A DNA stretch of 36,284 nucleotides from Spirochaetales bacterium (GCA_016937215.1 JAFGWI010000218.1:1-36284), one strand, 5' to 3'; shown: positions 15,644 to 24,777, counted from the first letter of the stretch. Notes: generated by a model from the sequence alone, not told the origin. Translations and numbers: made by a program.

Positions 15644-16558
15644 ATGCTTACAATAGATAATTTAATCAAAAAAATCAATATTCAATGTAAAGTCCTTAAA
15701 AAACAGCCCTTAAAAAGCTATAGCAGTTTTAAGATCGGCGGCCCAGCTGATATTTTGGCTATTCCTGAGAGCAAAGAGGATCTTTGCCAGCTTGTTACCT
15801 TTTGCTCTGAGCAGGGAATCCCACGGACCCTGCTGGGCGCGGGGGCCAATGTCCTTATTTCCGACCAAGGCGTTGAAGGTATGGTCATTTTAACCACACA
15901 ACTCAATCGGATTTATTTTCCTGAAAAAAATTTAATCGCGGCTCAAAGCGGGGCAGCCGTGTCCAGAGTGGTTGAAGCAGCCCAGGAATCGAATATGAGC
16001 AACCTTGAATTTTTATATGCCATGCCGGGCAGCATCGGCGGCGCGGTTTACATGAATGCCAGATGTTACGATTCATCAATTTCAGATGTGGTTGCCTGGG
16101 TTGAAGCCATTAACGAAAAGGGCGAAATAAAAGAAATTCGTCACAGCCCAGAAGATTTTGATTACAAGCGTTCTCCCTATCAGAAAAACGGCCAGGTTAT
16201 TTTTTCAGCCGCATTCAGGATCCAGAGAGGGATTTCACAGGAGATTCTTCAAAAAATGAAGTCATACAAACAAGACCGAATCAACAAAGGACATTTTAAT
16301 TTTCCCTCAGCCGGAAGCACCTTTAAAAACAACCGGGCATTTGGACAAAGCACAGGCCAGATTATTGACAGTCTCGGCTTAAAGGGATATTCAAAAGGCG
16401 ACGCGCAAATATCCCCTTATCATGCCAACATATTCATTAATAAACAAAATGCCTCTGCCAGCGACATGCGCTCACTCATAGAAGAGGTCCAAAAAAAAGT
16501 ACAAATAGCCTATGGTTTCAACCTGGAACCTGAAGTTATCTACTTAGGAAGGTGGTAA
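15644..16558 (+). CDS. murB: UDP-N-acetylenolpyruvoylglucosamine reductase
   Basis: The 304-residue flavoenzyme reduces UDP-GlcNAc-enolpyruvate to UDP-MurNAc with NADPH in the cytoplasm, the second committed step of peptidoglycan synthesis. It has the FAD-binding signature SSFKIGGPADIL (27-38), LGAGANVLIS (64-73), MPGSIGGAVYMNA (127-139), Arg176 in KRSPYQ, catalytic Ser225 in PSAGSTFKN, and the C-terminal LEPEV. Length is normal. It stands alone among cell-wall genes here; mgtE begins four bases after its stop and must be co-transcribed. Confidence 0.96.
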   Translation: MLTIDNLIKKINIQCKVLKKQPLKSYSSFKIGGPADILAIPESKEDLCQLVTFCSEQGIPRTLLGAGANVLISDQGVEGMVILTTQLNRIYFPEKNLIAAQSGAAVSRVVEAAQESNMSNLEFLYAMPGSIGGAVYMNARCYDSSISDVVAWVEAINEKGEIKEIRHSPEDFDYKRSPYQKNGQVIFSAAFRIQRGISQEILQKMKSYKQDRINKGHFNFPSAGSTFKNNRAFGQSTGQIIDSLGLKGYSKGDAQISPYHANIFINKQNASASDMRSLIEEVQKKVQIAYGFNLEPEVIYLGRW

Positions 16559-16562
16559 AATA

Positions 16563-17906
16563 ATGAACACATTAAACAATATTCGGGAATACATTACTCT
16601 TCTCGATGACGCAAACCTAAAAAGCTATATCCGCAACCTTCCACTGACAACCCTCCTCGAATTCTGGGACGATTTATCAAGCGAAGAGGAATTAAAAATT
16701 TTTTCACTTCTCAATACAGAAGAAAAAGTTGATCTAATCGCCTCCTTATCACCAGGACAACAGGAAAAACTGATTCGGCAGATCTCCGACGAGCATGTTA
16801 AAGTTTTACTGGAACAAATGGAGCCCGACGACCTCACAGACTTCATTCAGTCTGTTTCTCCGGAAGCACGCAACAGCGTCTGGAACAACCTGAGTGAAGA
16901 AGCAAAAAAGGAGACACGCTTTTTGCTTCGTTACGATGAAGACGATGCTGCCGGCTTAATGACTCCCAATTACTTGGCCATTCGCTCGAATATTACAGTT
17001 GCCAGTGCCATCAGCTTTGTGCGGCAGCATGCCAGCGAAGTTGAAACAGTTTATAATATTTATATTATCGATCAATTAAAACGACTCATTGGTGTTATCT
17101 CCCTGCGGGAATTATTAGTCAGCCCCGACACAGTCCTGATCGAAGATGTCATGGAAAAAAATGTTATCAGCGTTTTGGAAAACACCGACCAGGAGGAAGC
17201 CGCCAAAATTCTGGAAACCTACGATTTTTTAGCCCTGCCAGTTACAGACTCTTACCACCGACTCCTGGGTATTATCACCTTCGACGATGTGATGGACGTC
17301 ATCCGCGAAGAACAAACCGAGGACATCTATAAAATGGGCGCCATGGATGGCAGCACCGACCGTTATCTGGAAAGTTCAATCTGGAACTTGATCAAAAAAC
17401 GAATACCCTGGCTAACCATATTGCTTATTGCAGCAACATTTACGACCAATGTTTTATCAGCTTTCGAAGGTTTAATGGCCTCGTCCATTGTGTTGACCCT
17501 TTTCATTCCAACTATTATCGGTACAGGAGGTAATTCCGGGACTCAGTCTTCAACCCTGATGATTCGAGGTTTGGCCACCAGACAAATCCATTATCACGAT
17601 TTTTGGCGTATCATTGGTAAAGAATTCCTGATTGCTTCGATTATAGGCTTAAGCATGGGAGTATTAATCATTCTCCGCTCAGTTCTACTGCCTCCCTTTG
17701 TCACAATTGAAGAGGCCGCGGCTGTGGGCATTGCTTTATGCTTTGTCATTATTGTGGCAACCCTGGTTGGGGCCACAGCTCCCTTAATGATTCACCGGTT
17801 AGGATTTGACCCCACGGTTATGGCAGGGCCTTTAATGGCTACCATCATAGACCTATCAGGCTTAACAATTTATTTTTTGTCTGCCAAGCTCATTCTTGGT
17901 CTTTAA
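16563..17906 (+). CDS. mgtE: MgtE-type magnesium channel/transporter
   Basis: The 447-residue protein has the MgtE N-terminal helical superhelix (about 10-130, repeats such as LLEQMEPDDLTDFI), two CBS domains (about 138-198 and 200-262) and a five-helix membrane domain (275-447) containing the signature PTIIGTGGNSGTQSSTL. MgtE is a Mg2+-gated channel for Mg2+ uptake; the CBS domains sense cytoplasmic Mg2+. GGAAGGTGG at the end of murB serves as ribosome binding site. No magnesium riboswitch is possible directly upstream because murB abuts it. Confidence 0.95.
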   Translation: MNTLNNIREYITLLDDANLKSYIRNLPLTTLLEFWDDLSSEEELKIFSLLNTEEKVDLIASLSPGQQEKLIRQISDEHVKVLLEQMEPDDLTDFIQSVSPEARNSVWNNLSEEAKKETRFLLRYDEDDAAGLMTPNYLAIRSNITVASAISFVRQHASEVETVYNIYIIDQLKRLIGVISLRELLVSPDTVLIEDVMEKNVISVLENTDQEEAAKILETYDFLALPVTDSYHRLLGIITFDDVMDVIREEQTEDIYKMGAMDGSTDRYLESSIWNLIKKRIPWLTILLIAATFTTNVLSAFEGLMASSIVLTLFIPTIIGTGGNSGTQSSTLMIRGLATRQIHYHDFWRIIGKEFLIASIIGLSMGVLIILRSVLLPPFVTIEEAAAVGIALCFVIIVATLVGATAPLMIHRLGFDPTVMAGPLMATIIDLSGLTIYFLSAKLILGL

Positions 17907-18107
17907 AAAACCATGAAAATAGTATAACATCGATGTTTAGTTACGAACATCATTTCGATAAAATTTTCCTTGGCCCAGAAGGACTTAGGGTCTGAAGAAC
18001 AAGCCTGACTCCGAATCAGATTTTTAACGCTCTAGGGCCAAACAAATTCTTTAACAAATAGATAGGCCTATGGGCAACACAATAACAGCCATAAAGAAAG
18101 GGAAAAA

Positions 18108-18626
18108 ATGCTATTCAATAATAATATTATCAAGGATTTTAATCTCGCCCACGAGAACATTCAAATCAAAGCCGAAGAAAAAGGTGACAATATAAATGAA
18201 GTCCTGATCAAAATAGAAGGGGATATAGAAACACTCGATTCGCACACTCTTGGCCAAAGCATAATAGATACCATAAAATCGAGCACAGGCATTCAACGCC
18301 TGATCTTTGATTTATCCAAGGTAAACTATCTTTGCTCCTCAGGCGTTGGCGCGATTATTCATATACTGACAATACCAGAGTGTAAAGGTATAGAAATCTT
18401 TTTCATAAACATCAATGATAAATTACGATCGGTTTTTAAAGTTCTGGGCTTTGCCGATTTAATAAAGGTACAGGATTCAAACTCCTTTAAAACAATATTC
18501 CCCTTCAAGCTCCTGTGTCCCGACTGTCAAAAAGAAAACACTTGCCCTAAAGAAGGCACCTACCGCTGCGTTCATTGCAACCGATCCTATATTGTTGATA
18601 ATAAAGGAAGGGTCTCAGAAAGCTGA
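18108..18626 (+). CDS. STAS-domain protein with C-terminal zinc ribbon
   Basis: Residues about 1-125 form an anti-sigma-antagonist STAS domain with LIFDLSKVNYLCSSGVGAI, where the Ser pair is the position phosphorylated in SpoIIAA-like proteins. Residues about 138-162 form a zinc ribbon (CPDCQKENTC... CVHC). STAS plus zinc ribbon in one small protein is unusual; the ribbon could dock a partner or nucleic acid. AAAGGGA precedes ATG 18108. Its stop is one base from the stop of the convergent VWA gene. The neighbouring operons encode the kinase, phosphatase and anti-sigma-type ATPase it could work with. The 200 bp upstream (17907-18107) shows no terminator or promoter I can defend. Confidence 0.85.
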   Translation: MLFNNNIIKDFNLAHENIQIKAEEKGDNINEVLIKIEGDIETLDSHTLGQSIIDTIKSSTGIQRLIFDLSKVNYLCSSGVGAIIHILTIPECKGIEIFFININDKLRSVFKVLGFADLIKVQDSNSFKTIFPFKLLCPDCQKENTCPKEGTYRCVHCNRSYIVDNKGRVSES

Positions 18627-18627
18627 G

Positions 18628-20043
18628 TTATTTTTTGGGCCTTTTGCTTTTTGTTTTTGAACCCATCATTTTTGTCATGCCTTTATCAAAAACAAGTTGT
18701 GTGTTCCCAATAGTGATAATATCACCTGAACGAAGGACCTTGCTCTTCACTTCCTGATTATTAATTAAAACAGAACTATCTTCGGCAACAAGGGTGAAAA
18801 CATCGCCTTTTTTGCTGATCTTTGCCGCGTTCATGGAAACTTCATTATCATCCTGAATCGTCAAATCCGCGCCAGCATCATTTCCGATAATCATGTCCTG
18901 GCCGTCATTCACGATGGTCATGGGTTCTGCCTTTCCCTTTGACCAAGCAGATGACAGTGTCTGGACCGTCGGCGCTTTCACAGCTTTCTTTAATCGCACA
19001 AAAAACAGAAAAGCCAGTAACAGCAGGGCAAAGACAATTGCGCCAAACAATAAAAAACTGAATTCCTGGGTTGGCTTTCCAAAAACCATTGCTGAAAAAT
19101 AGGAACCTTCATCCTGAACAACAGGAGTGCTTCCTGCGATTTCAATTCTAACCATTTTTTGGTCCTCAGAACTCATTGTCGCGGGATAGCTTAGGTAATA
19201 TTCATTTAACACACGATTTCTGATAAACGAATACAACTGGTCCAATTCTTCAGGATTATCAATCTGAAAATGGCTGCCGCCGCTTTTCTCAGAAATTGAA
19301 GCAAGATAGCGGTTGTCTGCTCCCAGCCCCAAGCCTATAGTATATATACTCACGCCATACTTTCTCGCCAATTCAAGAGAATTAGAAAGCTCATGGCGCT
19401 GTTTAAATTCCTCGTTATCCTTTTTGGGATAATTTTCACCGTCCGATAAAAGTATAATCACCTTTCGACCACTCTGCTCCGAAACACGGTTAACAGAAAA
19501 ATAAACAGCTTCATTCAATTCAGTGTAAGACTGTTCCGGCGTGAGGGGGCGCTTGACATTTTCCAAACTCAGTTCCACTCTCACATTATCCGAAGAAAGC
19601 TCTTCTATTGTTCCTATACTGGTGTTAAAGGACATAAAACCGGTTTTATCATGAGGATTTTTTATCTGACTCAATAGTGATAGAATGGCTTTTTTAGCGT
19701 AAGTCATGCGCTGAGCCTGAACATCCTCAGTAGCATTTCCCGAAGCATCGTCATACATGCTCCCCGAATTATCCAGAACAATAAATAATTTTATTCCTTG
19801 ATTCACATTTATTTTGGATTTGAATTCAACAATATTTCGATTCACTCCGTTTTCAAAAACACGCAGCTTGTCCTTATTCAAATTCTCGACAGGATAACCT
19901 TGATCATCGATAAAACTAAAATAGACCTGAACATTCTGGTTAACCAGCAAGCTGGAATTATCTATCTGTGAAATAATAATTTTCTCCGCGAAACATGGAA
20001 CAATAACAAAAAACAAAATTACAGCACAAACCACTTTTTTCAT
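18628..20043 (-). CDS. VWA-domain membrane protein with cytoplasmic FHA-like domain
   Basis: The 471-residue protein has a signal peptide (cleavage after FA near residue 19), a periplasmic VWA domain with a complete MIDAS (Asp91-x-Ser93-x-Ser95, Thr174, Asp201 in LSDGEN), one membrane helix (about 329-350) and a cytoplasmic FHA-like domain (about 372-455). The FHA part has the fold signature (RSGDIITIGNTQLVF) but lacks the phosphothreonine-binding Arg and the SxxH motif, so it probably binds protein without phosphate recognition. ATG 20043 has AAGGGG at seven bases; ATG 20049 is too close to it. Last gene of the kinase operon, so it may carry an external signal to it. Confidence 0.88.
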   Translation of the reverse strand: MKKVVCAVILFFVIVPCFAEKIIISQIDNSSLLVNQNVQVYFSFIDDQGYPVENLNKDKLRVFENGVNRNIVEFKSKINVNQGIKLFIVLDNSGSMYDDASGNATEDVQAQRMTYAKKAILSLLSQIKNPHDKTGFMSFNTSIGTIEELSSDNVRVELSLENVKRPLTPEQSYTELNEAVYFSVNRVSEQSGRKVIILLSDGENYPKKDNEEFKQRHELSNSLELARKYGVSIYTIGLGLGADNRYLASISEKSGGSHFQIDNPEELDQLYSFIRNRVLNEYYLSYPATMSSEDQKMVRIEIAGSTPVVQDEGSYFSAMVFGKPTQEFSFLLFGAIVFALLLLAFLFFVRLKKAVKAPTVQTLSSAWSKGKAEPMTIVNDGQDMIIGNDAGADLTIQDDNEVSMNAAKISKKGDVFTLVAEDSSVLINNQEVKSKVLRSGDIITIGNTQLVFDKGMTKMMGSKTKSKRPKK

Positions 20044-20055
20044 AATCATGCCCCT

Positions 20056-20949
20056 TTAAAACTTCCGCCGGAATTGAAATTGCGCGTCGCCGACACGAAG
20101 AACATCGCCATCTTTTAATTTCCGCTTTTTTATCTGATCATCGTTCACGAATGTACCGGTTTTTGTACCAGCATCGGTAAGAATAAAACTATCCTTTACT
20201 TTAGTAATTTCAATATGCTTTTCTTCAACATCATTATACATGGTTAAACCAATTTCTTCTTTGGCTGACTTTCCCAAAGTGGTTACTTGTCGGGTTAAAA
20301 GGAATTCACTACCCTTCTGAGGTCCATTTAAAAGATACAACGAAGCATCGGAAAGCTTTTTCTCGACAAGCCCATAGGCAATGCCAATTAAAACACCCAG
20401 CAGCCCCAAACCGAATAAACGCGCGATATAAGCCTCGGGGTAAAGCAATTTGATATACTCAAACAAAAGCCCTCCAAGAAAACCTCCAATAGCTCCCCCG
20501 ATCAAACCATTACGTAAACGAATCAATGAACGGCTCCTGATACCTTCGACCGCTCCGATGAAAACACCAAAAAAAGCCCATCCAATTGAGCGGGAAAAAG
20601 GAAATCCGAAAGAATAAAACAAATTCGGCGTATTAAAAAACCGAGAACCTAATAACAGAAGAACAGCCTGGCCGCCAAGAGTGCCCAGAGCGCCTCCGAT
20701 TGCACCAAAAAGCAAGCCCATGGGAACACCTAAAACTAATTTATAAACCGATTGCCCAATAATCCCTTCGCTTATTCCGAAGCCGGCACCAAAAACCATT
20801 CCCAAAATCGACCCGGCAACAAGGCTGAAAACCATCATATTCGGAAAAACAGACTGATTAAACACAACAAGCTCGACCAAAGGCCAGGCAATAAGACCGA
20901 CAGCCAAACCAATCAATCCAAGATATACAATTCGTGACACCAAAGACAT
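20056..20949 (-). CDS. Multi-pass membrane protein with C-terminal FHA domain
   Basis: Residues 1-200 hold about six glycine-rich membrane helices with internally similar segments (GLLFGAIGGALGTLGG, LIGGAIGGFLGGLLFE, LGLLGVLIGIAYGLVE), suggesting duplication. Residues about 205-297 are an FHA domain: TTLGKSAKEE, EEKHIEI, GTKTGTFVNDDQI, LKDGDVLRVGDAQFQF. The conserved His is present, but the usual Gly-Arg is Gly-Lys and the Ser of SxxH is Glu, so phosphothreonine binding may be altered. It should recruit phosphorylated proteins to the membrane, most simply the kinase encoded 45 bp upstream. AAGGAG precedes ATG 20949. Confidence 0.87.
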   Translation of the reverse strand: MSLVSRIVYLGLIGLAVGLIAWPLVELVVFNQSVFPNMMVFSLVAGSILGMVFGAGFGISEGIIGQSVYKLVLGVPMGLLFGAIGGALGTLGGQAVLLLLGSRFFNTPNLFYSFGFPFSRSIGWAFFGVFIGAVEGIRSRSLIRLRNGLIGGAIGGFLGGLLFEYIKLLYPEAYIARLFGLGLLGVLIGIAYGLVEKKLSDASLYLLNGPQKGSEFLLTRQVTTLGKSAKEEIGLTMYNDVEEKHIEITKVKDSFILTDAGTKTGTFVNDDQIKKRKLKDGDVLRVGDAQFQFRRKF

Positions 20950-20994
20950 TTTTGACTCCTTGCGACTAAAAGCTAATCTAACAATATGACTCTC

Positions 20995-22938
20995 TTACTG
21001 GCTCAAAACACTCCATTTTTTTGTATTTGCATTATAAATGAGTTTTAGATTCAAACTCTGATTTATAGCAATATAAAAATCATGATTAACAAGAACTCTG
21101 CCGTTTTTTCTGAAAGTCAAGGTATATTTACCAGCTTTAAGTTTAAACTCTTTTTTACCCGCAATGGTATTACCAAAAGGCATGATTTTTTTAATTTCAT
21201 CACCCAGATAATATTCTTTACGGTTATCGATTAATATCTCGATTCCCTTTTCAGATGAATTGATCACAAGATCACCTGAACCAATACCAAGCTCAATCAA
21301 AAGATTAAAGCTGTCCACATCATCTTCTATTTTAAAATCAATTGTTTTTGAATAATAACCAGGCACTTCACAAAGCATTTTATAGGTACCACCTGAAAAA
21401 ATGGTTGTCAGCAAATAGGTAAAATGGTTTTTCCAATTCCACCATTCTCCTTTATGAAAAAACAACACCTTTGCCCGACTGACAATAGATTCACCTGTTT
21501 CAGCATCAATAACATTGTAAGAAAAATCTACCTTACGAGGCGCTGAAGGCGGAATGGTTATATCAAGCACCTTGCCAAAATAGGTCGCTTTACGGCTTTT
21601 TTGAATCATTCGTGGGTCAATGTAAAAGCTTTGAGAAAATTTCTTATCTTCAACAATTATATCGGCTTTATAATATCCAGGCTTCAAATAGAGCTTCTGA
21701 GTCGTTAACAAATGCTTTATTTTATATTTGGCTTTATTTATTTCGTTATTCGACCAAAAAAACAAATCATTATATGGGCTCACAGGCAACTTAACGGGCT
21801 TAGCCGCGGAATCTGTTACAGATTTAATAACAACCTGACTAAACACCTGATCAAGATCTTTGTAATATTTCTCGGGCAACTGAATACGCGCGCTAAACAC
21901 ACCCCATTGGTATGAACCGAAAATCTCATAATAATAACCCTGATTGTACATAAAAAAACCAAACATATAAACGAGAAAAATACCGGCCGCGATAGAAATA
22001 ATTCTTAAAAAAAGGTTTGTTTTAGGCTTGACCGGCAGAGTACATATAGGAAGCATATCTGATTCTTTTTTAGTCGTATAATCTTTTATGGCATTATTTA
22101 TTTCCTGCTGGGTTTTATAACGATAGGTGAATTTATCAAGCAAATTAATAAGATACCGCAAATCCTTATAGCGTTTTCCGACCTTATGGTTCATGGTTTT
22201 GTGAATTATTTTGCGAAAAATTCCAGGTACCTGCGGATTCAGTTTTTCTGGCCGGGTGTAGATTCCTTTGGTTATATTATGAATCGCTTCAGCTGTAAAA
22301 TTACTGGAAAAGGGTTTTTCACCAGTAACCATTTTATAAAAAAGCACTCCGATAGAATAAATATCAGAACGATGATCCACATGCTTGGTGCTTGTCAGCT
22401 GCTCAGGCGACATATAGGCCGGAGTACCCATAATGGCCCCTGTTTTGGTTAAATCTTCTTCATTATCTTCCTGAGCTGTCGCGATTCCAAAATCCACAAG
22501 CTTAACCTCGCCTGATTTAGAAATAAGAACATTATCCGGTTTAATATCGCGATGAACAATTCCTTTATCATGAGCATGCTTCAGCCCTTTACATATTTCC
22601 TTTAAAATCAACAAAGCCACTGTGGGACATATTTTGGACTTTGAAGTAATCAATTTCTCAAGGGAAGTCCCGTCAACAAACTCCATGGCAATATAATAGG
22701 AATTACCTTCCCGGAAATGATCATAAACCTGAACGATGTTTTCATTCCTGAGATCAATCATGATCTTGGCTTCACGCTTAAAGCGCTGGGTCAAGCTTTT
22801 ATTTTTAGTAAAGGAAAGTTGTTTGATAATAATGGTTCTGTTTAACGTCGGATGCTGGGCTTTAAATATCTTGCCCATGCCCCCTTCTCCGATCTTACCC
22901 AAAACCCGGTATTTACCAATTTTATCTTTTTCAGCCAT
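20995..22938 (-). CDS. Hanks-type Ser/Thr protein kinase with external PEGA-like region
   Basis: The 647-residue protein has a complete N-terminal kinase domain (about 10-270): GEGGMG loop (18-23), Lys39, Glu56, HRDIKPDN (129-136), DFG (149-151) and GTPAYMSPEQ (171-180). A membrane helix follows (309-331), then about 300 residues outside the membrane that are beta-rich and end in a PEGA-like repeat (GIEILIDNRKEYYLGD, FKLKAGKYTLTFRKNG). The layout is that of PknB-type receptors but without PASTA domains. It is followed by two FHA-type membrane proteins and preceded by a phosphoesterase, so kinase, reader and possible eraser share one operon. Confidence 0.93.
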   Translation of the reverse strand: MAEKDKIGKYRVLGKIGEGGMGKIFKAQHPTLNRTIIIKQLSFTKNKSLTQRFKREAKIMIDLRNENIVQVYDHFREGNSYYIAMEFVDGTSLEKLITSKSKICPTVALLILKEICKGLKHAHDKGIVHRDIKPDNVLISKSGEVKLVDFGIATAQEDNEEDLTKTGAIMGTPAYMSPEQLTSTKHVDHRSDIYSIGVLFYKMVTGEKPFSSNFTAEAIHNITKGIYTRPEKLNPQVPGIFRKIIHKTMNHKVGKRYKDLRYLINLLDKFTYRYKTQQEINNAIKDYTTKKESDMLPICTLPVKPKTNLFLRIISIAAGIFLVYMFGFFMYNQGYYYEIFGSYQWGVFSARIQLPEKYYKDLDQVFSQVVIKSVTDSAAKPVKLPVSPYNDLFFWSNNEINKAKYKIKHLLTTQKLYLKPGYYKADIIVEDKKFSQSFYIDPRMIQKSRKATYFGKVLDITIPPSAPRKVDFSYNVIDAETGESIVSRAKVLFFHKGEWWNWKNHFTYLLTTIFSGGTYKMLCEVPGYYSKTIDFKIEDDVDSFNLLIELGIGSGDLVINSSEKGIEILIDNRKEYYLGDEIKKIMPFGNTIAGKKEFKLKAGKYTLTFRKNGRVLVNHDFYIAINQSLNLKLIYNANTKKWSVLSQ

Positions 22939-22950
22939 TTAAAATCCTAT

Positions 22951-23991
22951 TTATAGTGAAAGGGGTATTTTTATGTCGTTAATCTCGAAAATATCAGTAT
23001 CTGGATTAAAAACACCATTCTCATGAATATGAGCTATCATATACTTTTTGGGATGGTTTATTTGAACGAACCGGCCCTTTGCCCTTAATTGATAAGCATC
23101 AAGAACATGCCTGTGCCCACCAAAATAAAAAGCATCTTCCGCCAATTCAGGAGACAAATAATGAGCCAACATTTCCTGAACACTGTCATCATCAGCCTGA
23201 TCATTATCCGTCCAGGTCAAACCCCGAATAACATCGGGATAATGGCGGTAATTCAACACGCTCCTATATGCAAAAAACTCCAGGGGTTCCGCGTGGGAAA
23301 TCAAATAACTATTGCCGATAGCCAGCAAAGGAAGATTTTTTTCAAATCTGGCATAGGTATTTAAAAAATCCCCGGAATAAAATTTCTTCATGTATTCCAG
23401 AACCATAGCCCCCTCGTAAGCATATTTGCGAAAAGGGTAGTTTCCATGGTCTTCTTCATTTAAAATGTTTTCATGGTTCCCCTTCAGAAAATGAAAGAGT
23501 CTTGGAAAAAGGATTTTCAGATTCATAACCATTTCCATGGTCCCTAGACTTTCAATCATTTCCTGATCCATGTTCTTGTGCCGTTTATATTGTGAAGCAA
23601 ATTCATCCAAAGCCAATCTCCAACGCTTTGAAGTGCCTTCAGAATGAAAGCCATCGCCCAAACATAGAAGTTGTATGGAGCCATCACACAAACGATCCAA
23701 CACAGTCGCTCCCGGGTCAAGGGGGAAAAACAAAACACTCATGATAAAACCCATACGGGCATGAATATCCGGAATAATAACAAGGGGGAGATCGGGATTT
23801 AATTTAATAATCCCGCCAGGAAGATTTTGATTTTTCCCTTCATCCCCCCTAGGCCGTACCTCGTCGTCTTCGTTCTCCAAAACCTCGCATACCTCTGTCA
23901 AAACAGGAAACAGCTTTTCTTCATTTGGAGGATTTTTTCTGTAGTAAATATCTTTTAATCTGCTAAAAAAATCGGCCTTTTTTAATTCCAT
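22951..23991 (-). CDS. PPP-like calcineurin-type metallophosphoesterase
   Basis: The 346-residue protein has the metal-site motifs of the calcineurin superfamily in order: PDIHARM with Asp75 and His77, LGDGFHSEG with Asp113, GNHEN (171-175), a later SHAEP and GGHRHV. The GDGxHSE form differs from the GDYVDRG of typical protein phosphatases and from generic GDxxD forms, so the substrate class is uncertain; a protein phosphatase opposing the neighbouring kinase is the attractive guess. Residues 40-60 are charged and Gly-rich. It lies 12 bp before the kinase and 3 bp after the preceding gene, tightly in the operon. Confidence 0.82.
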   Translation of the reverse strand: MELKKADFFSRLKDIYYRKNPPNEEKLFPVLTEVCEVLENEDDEVRPRGDEGKNQNLPGGIIKLNPDLPLVIIPDIHARMGFIMSVLFFPLDPGATVLDRLCDGSIQLLCLGDGFHSEGTSKRWRLALDEFASQYKRHKNMDQEMIESLGTMEMVMNLKILFPRLFHFLKGNHENILNEEDHGNYPFRKYAYEGAMVLEYMKKFYSGDFLNTYARFEKNLPLLAIGNSYLISHAEPLEFFAYRSVLNYRHYPDVIRGLTWTDNDQADDDSVQEMLAHYLSPELAEDAFYFGGHRHVLDAYQLRAKGRFVQINHPKKYMIAHIHENGVFNPDTDIFEINDIKIPLSL

Positions 23992-23994
23992 TAA

Positions 23995-24531
23995 CTACTC
24001 AGACAAAATCGTCTTGTTTACCCCCAACATGAGATCTTCTAGCTGGGTCATTACAGCTGTAATGTTGCTTTCTTCTTCCTCGGCGCTCATTTCATCGCTT
24101 TCTGTGAATACAGCAATTTTATAAATCATTGAGGTGCTTTTTACCGGCCCCTGGCCAAAATGAAGGGGTTCATCAACTTTCATATCACTCTTTAATGTTG
24201 ACCCTTCCTTTTCAGCCCTGTCAGGAGCATCTGTCCGCAAACCAATGCTCGTATAAACAGCATGTCGGCTTTCATCAATAAGCGGCCCTAAATTTATCAA
24301 TGATCCAGAATAGGTCATCGCGATCGCTCCCCGGGGGTCAGAAGCCTCAAGCATATCAATTTCTTCCATACCTTGTCTCTGGGTCTCCGACTCAAAAAGT
24401 TCTTTTTTTTCGATCCAGCCGGAAGCCAGTTTTTCATAGGCCTCTTCGTTTTCTCCTAAACCCGCGGCTTTTGCCAAAGCTCGAATATGATCCTGGATTT
24501 TTTCAGGTACTTGATCCAAAAATTCACCCAT
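23995..24531 (-). CDS. Conserved protein of unknown function, first gene of kinase operon
   Basis: The 178-residue soluble protein starts MGEFLDQVPEKIQDHIR and is acidic, with a helical N-terminal half (GLGENEEAYEKLASGWIEKK), a segment DPRGAIAMTYSGSLINLGP and a beta-rich part VKSTSMIYKIAVF. I recall a similar protein in spirochaetes, annotated hypothetical; I cannot assign a function. ATG 24531 has an ideal GGAGG five bases upstream, and the longer frame to 24600 adds residues with no such site. Its stop is three bases before the phosphoesterase start, so it probably belongs to the kinase system. Confidence 0.8.
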   Translation of the reverse strand: MGEFLDQVPEKIQDHIRALAKAAGLGENEEAYEKLASGWIEKKELFESETQRQGMEEIDMLEASDPRGAIAMTYSGSLINLGPLIDESRHAVYTSIGLRTDAPDRAEKEGSTLKSDMKVDEPLHFGQGPVKSTSMIYKIAVFTESDEMSAEEEESNITAVMTQLEDLMLGVNKTILSE

Positions 24532-24644
24532 AACATCCTCCAAAATTAAAATTTCTATTTTAAAGTTTACCCAGACAAAGCCTAATCTACAAGCAACCAA
24601 ATGGTATAATAAAAAATTTAAATAACATAAATAAAATATGCTTT

Positions 24645-24764
24645 AATAAGCTAATTGCGAAAATTCTGACATTAGCAGTCAGCTGAAAATTAATAACTCA
24701 TTATCCGGTAATCGATTAACTTATCCGCTATTTTTATGCTTCTTGCCAAAAACTCAGTTTTATA
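24645..24764. repeat. Diverged dispersed repeat, family 2, copy 2
   Basis: This is homologous to 583-712: hairpin GCTAAT/ATTAGC (24650-24655 with 24671-24676) with a 15-base loop of the same length but different sequence, then shared blocks CCGG, TAACTT, TCCGC, ATTTT, TTCTT and CAGTTTT (24755-24761). It fills most of the gap between the kinase operon start and the stop of the SpoIIE-type gene (24778). No protein is evident. Confidence 0.6.
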
Positions 24765-24777
24765 ACAACCTCTCCTA

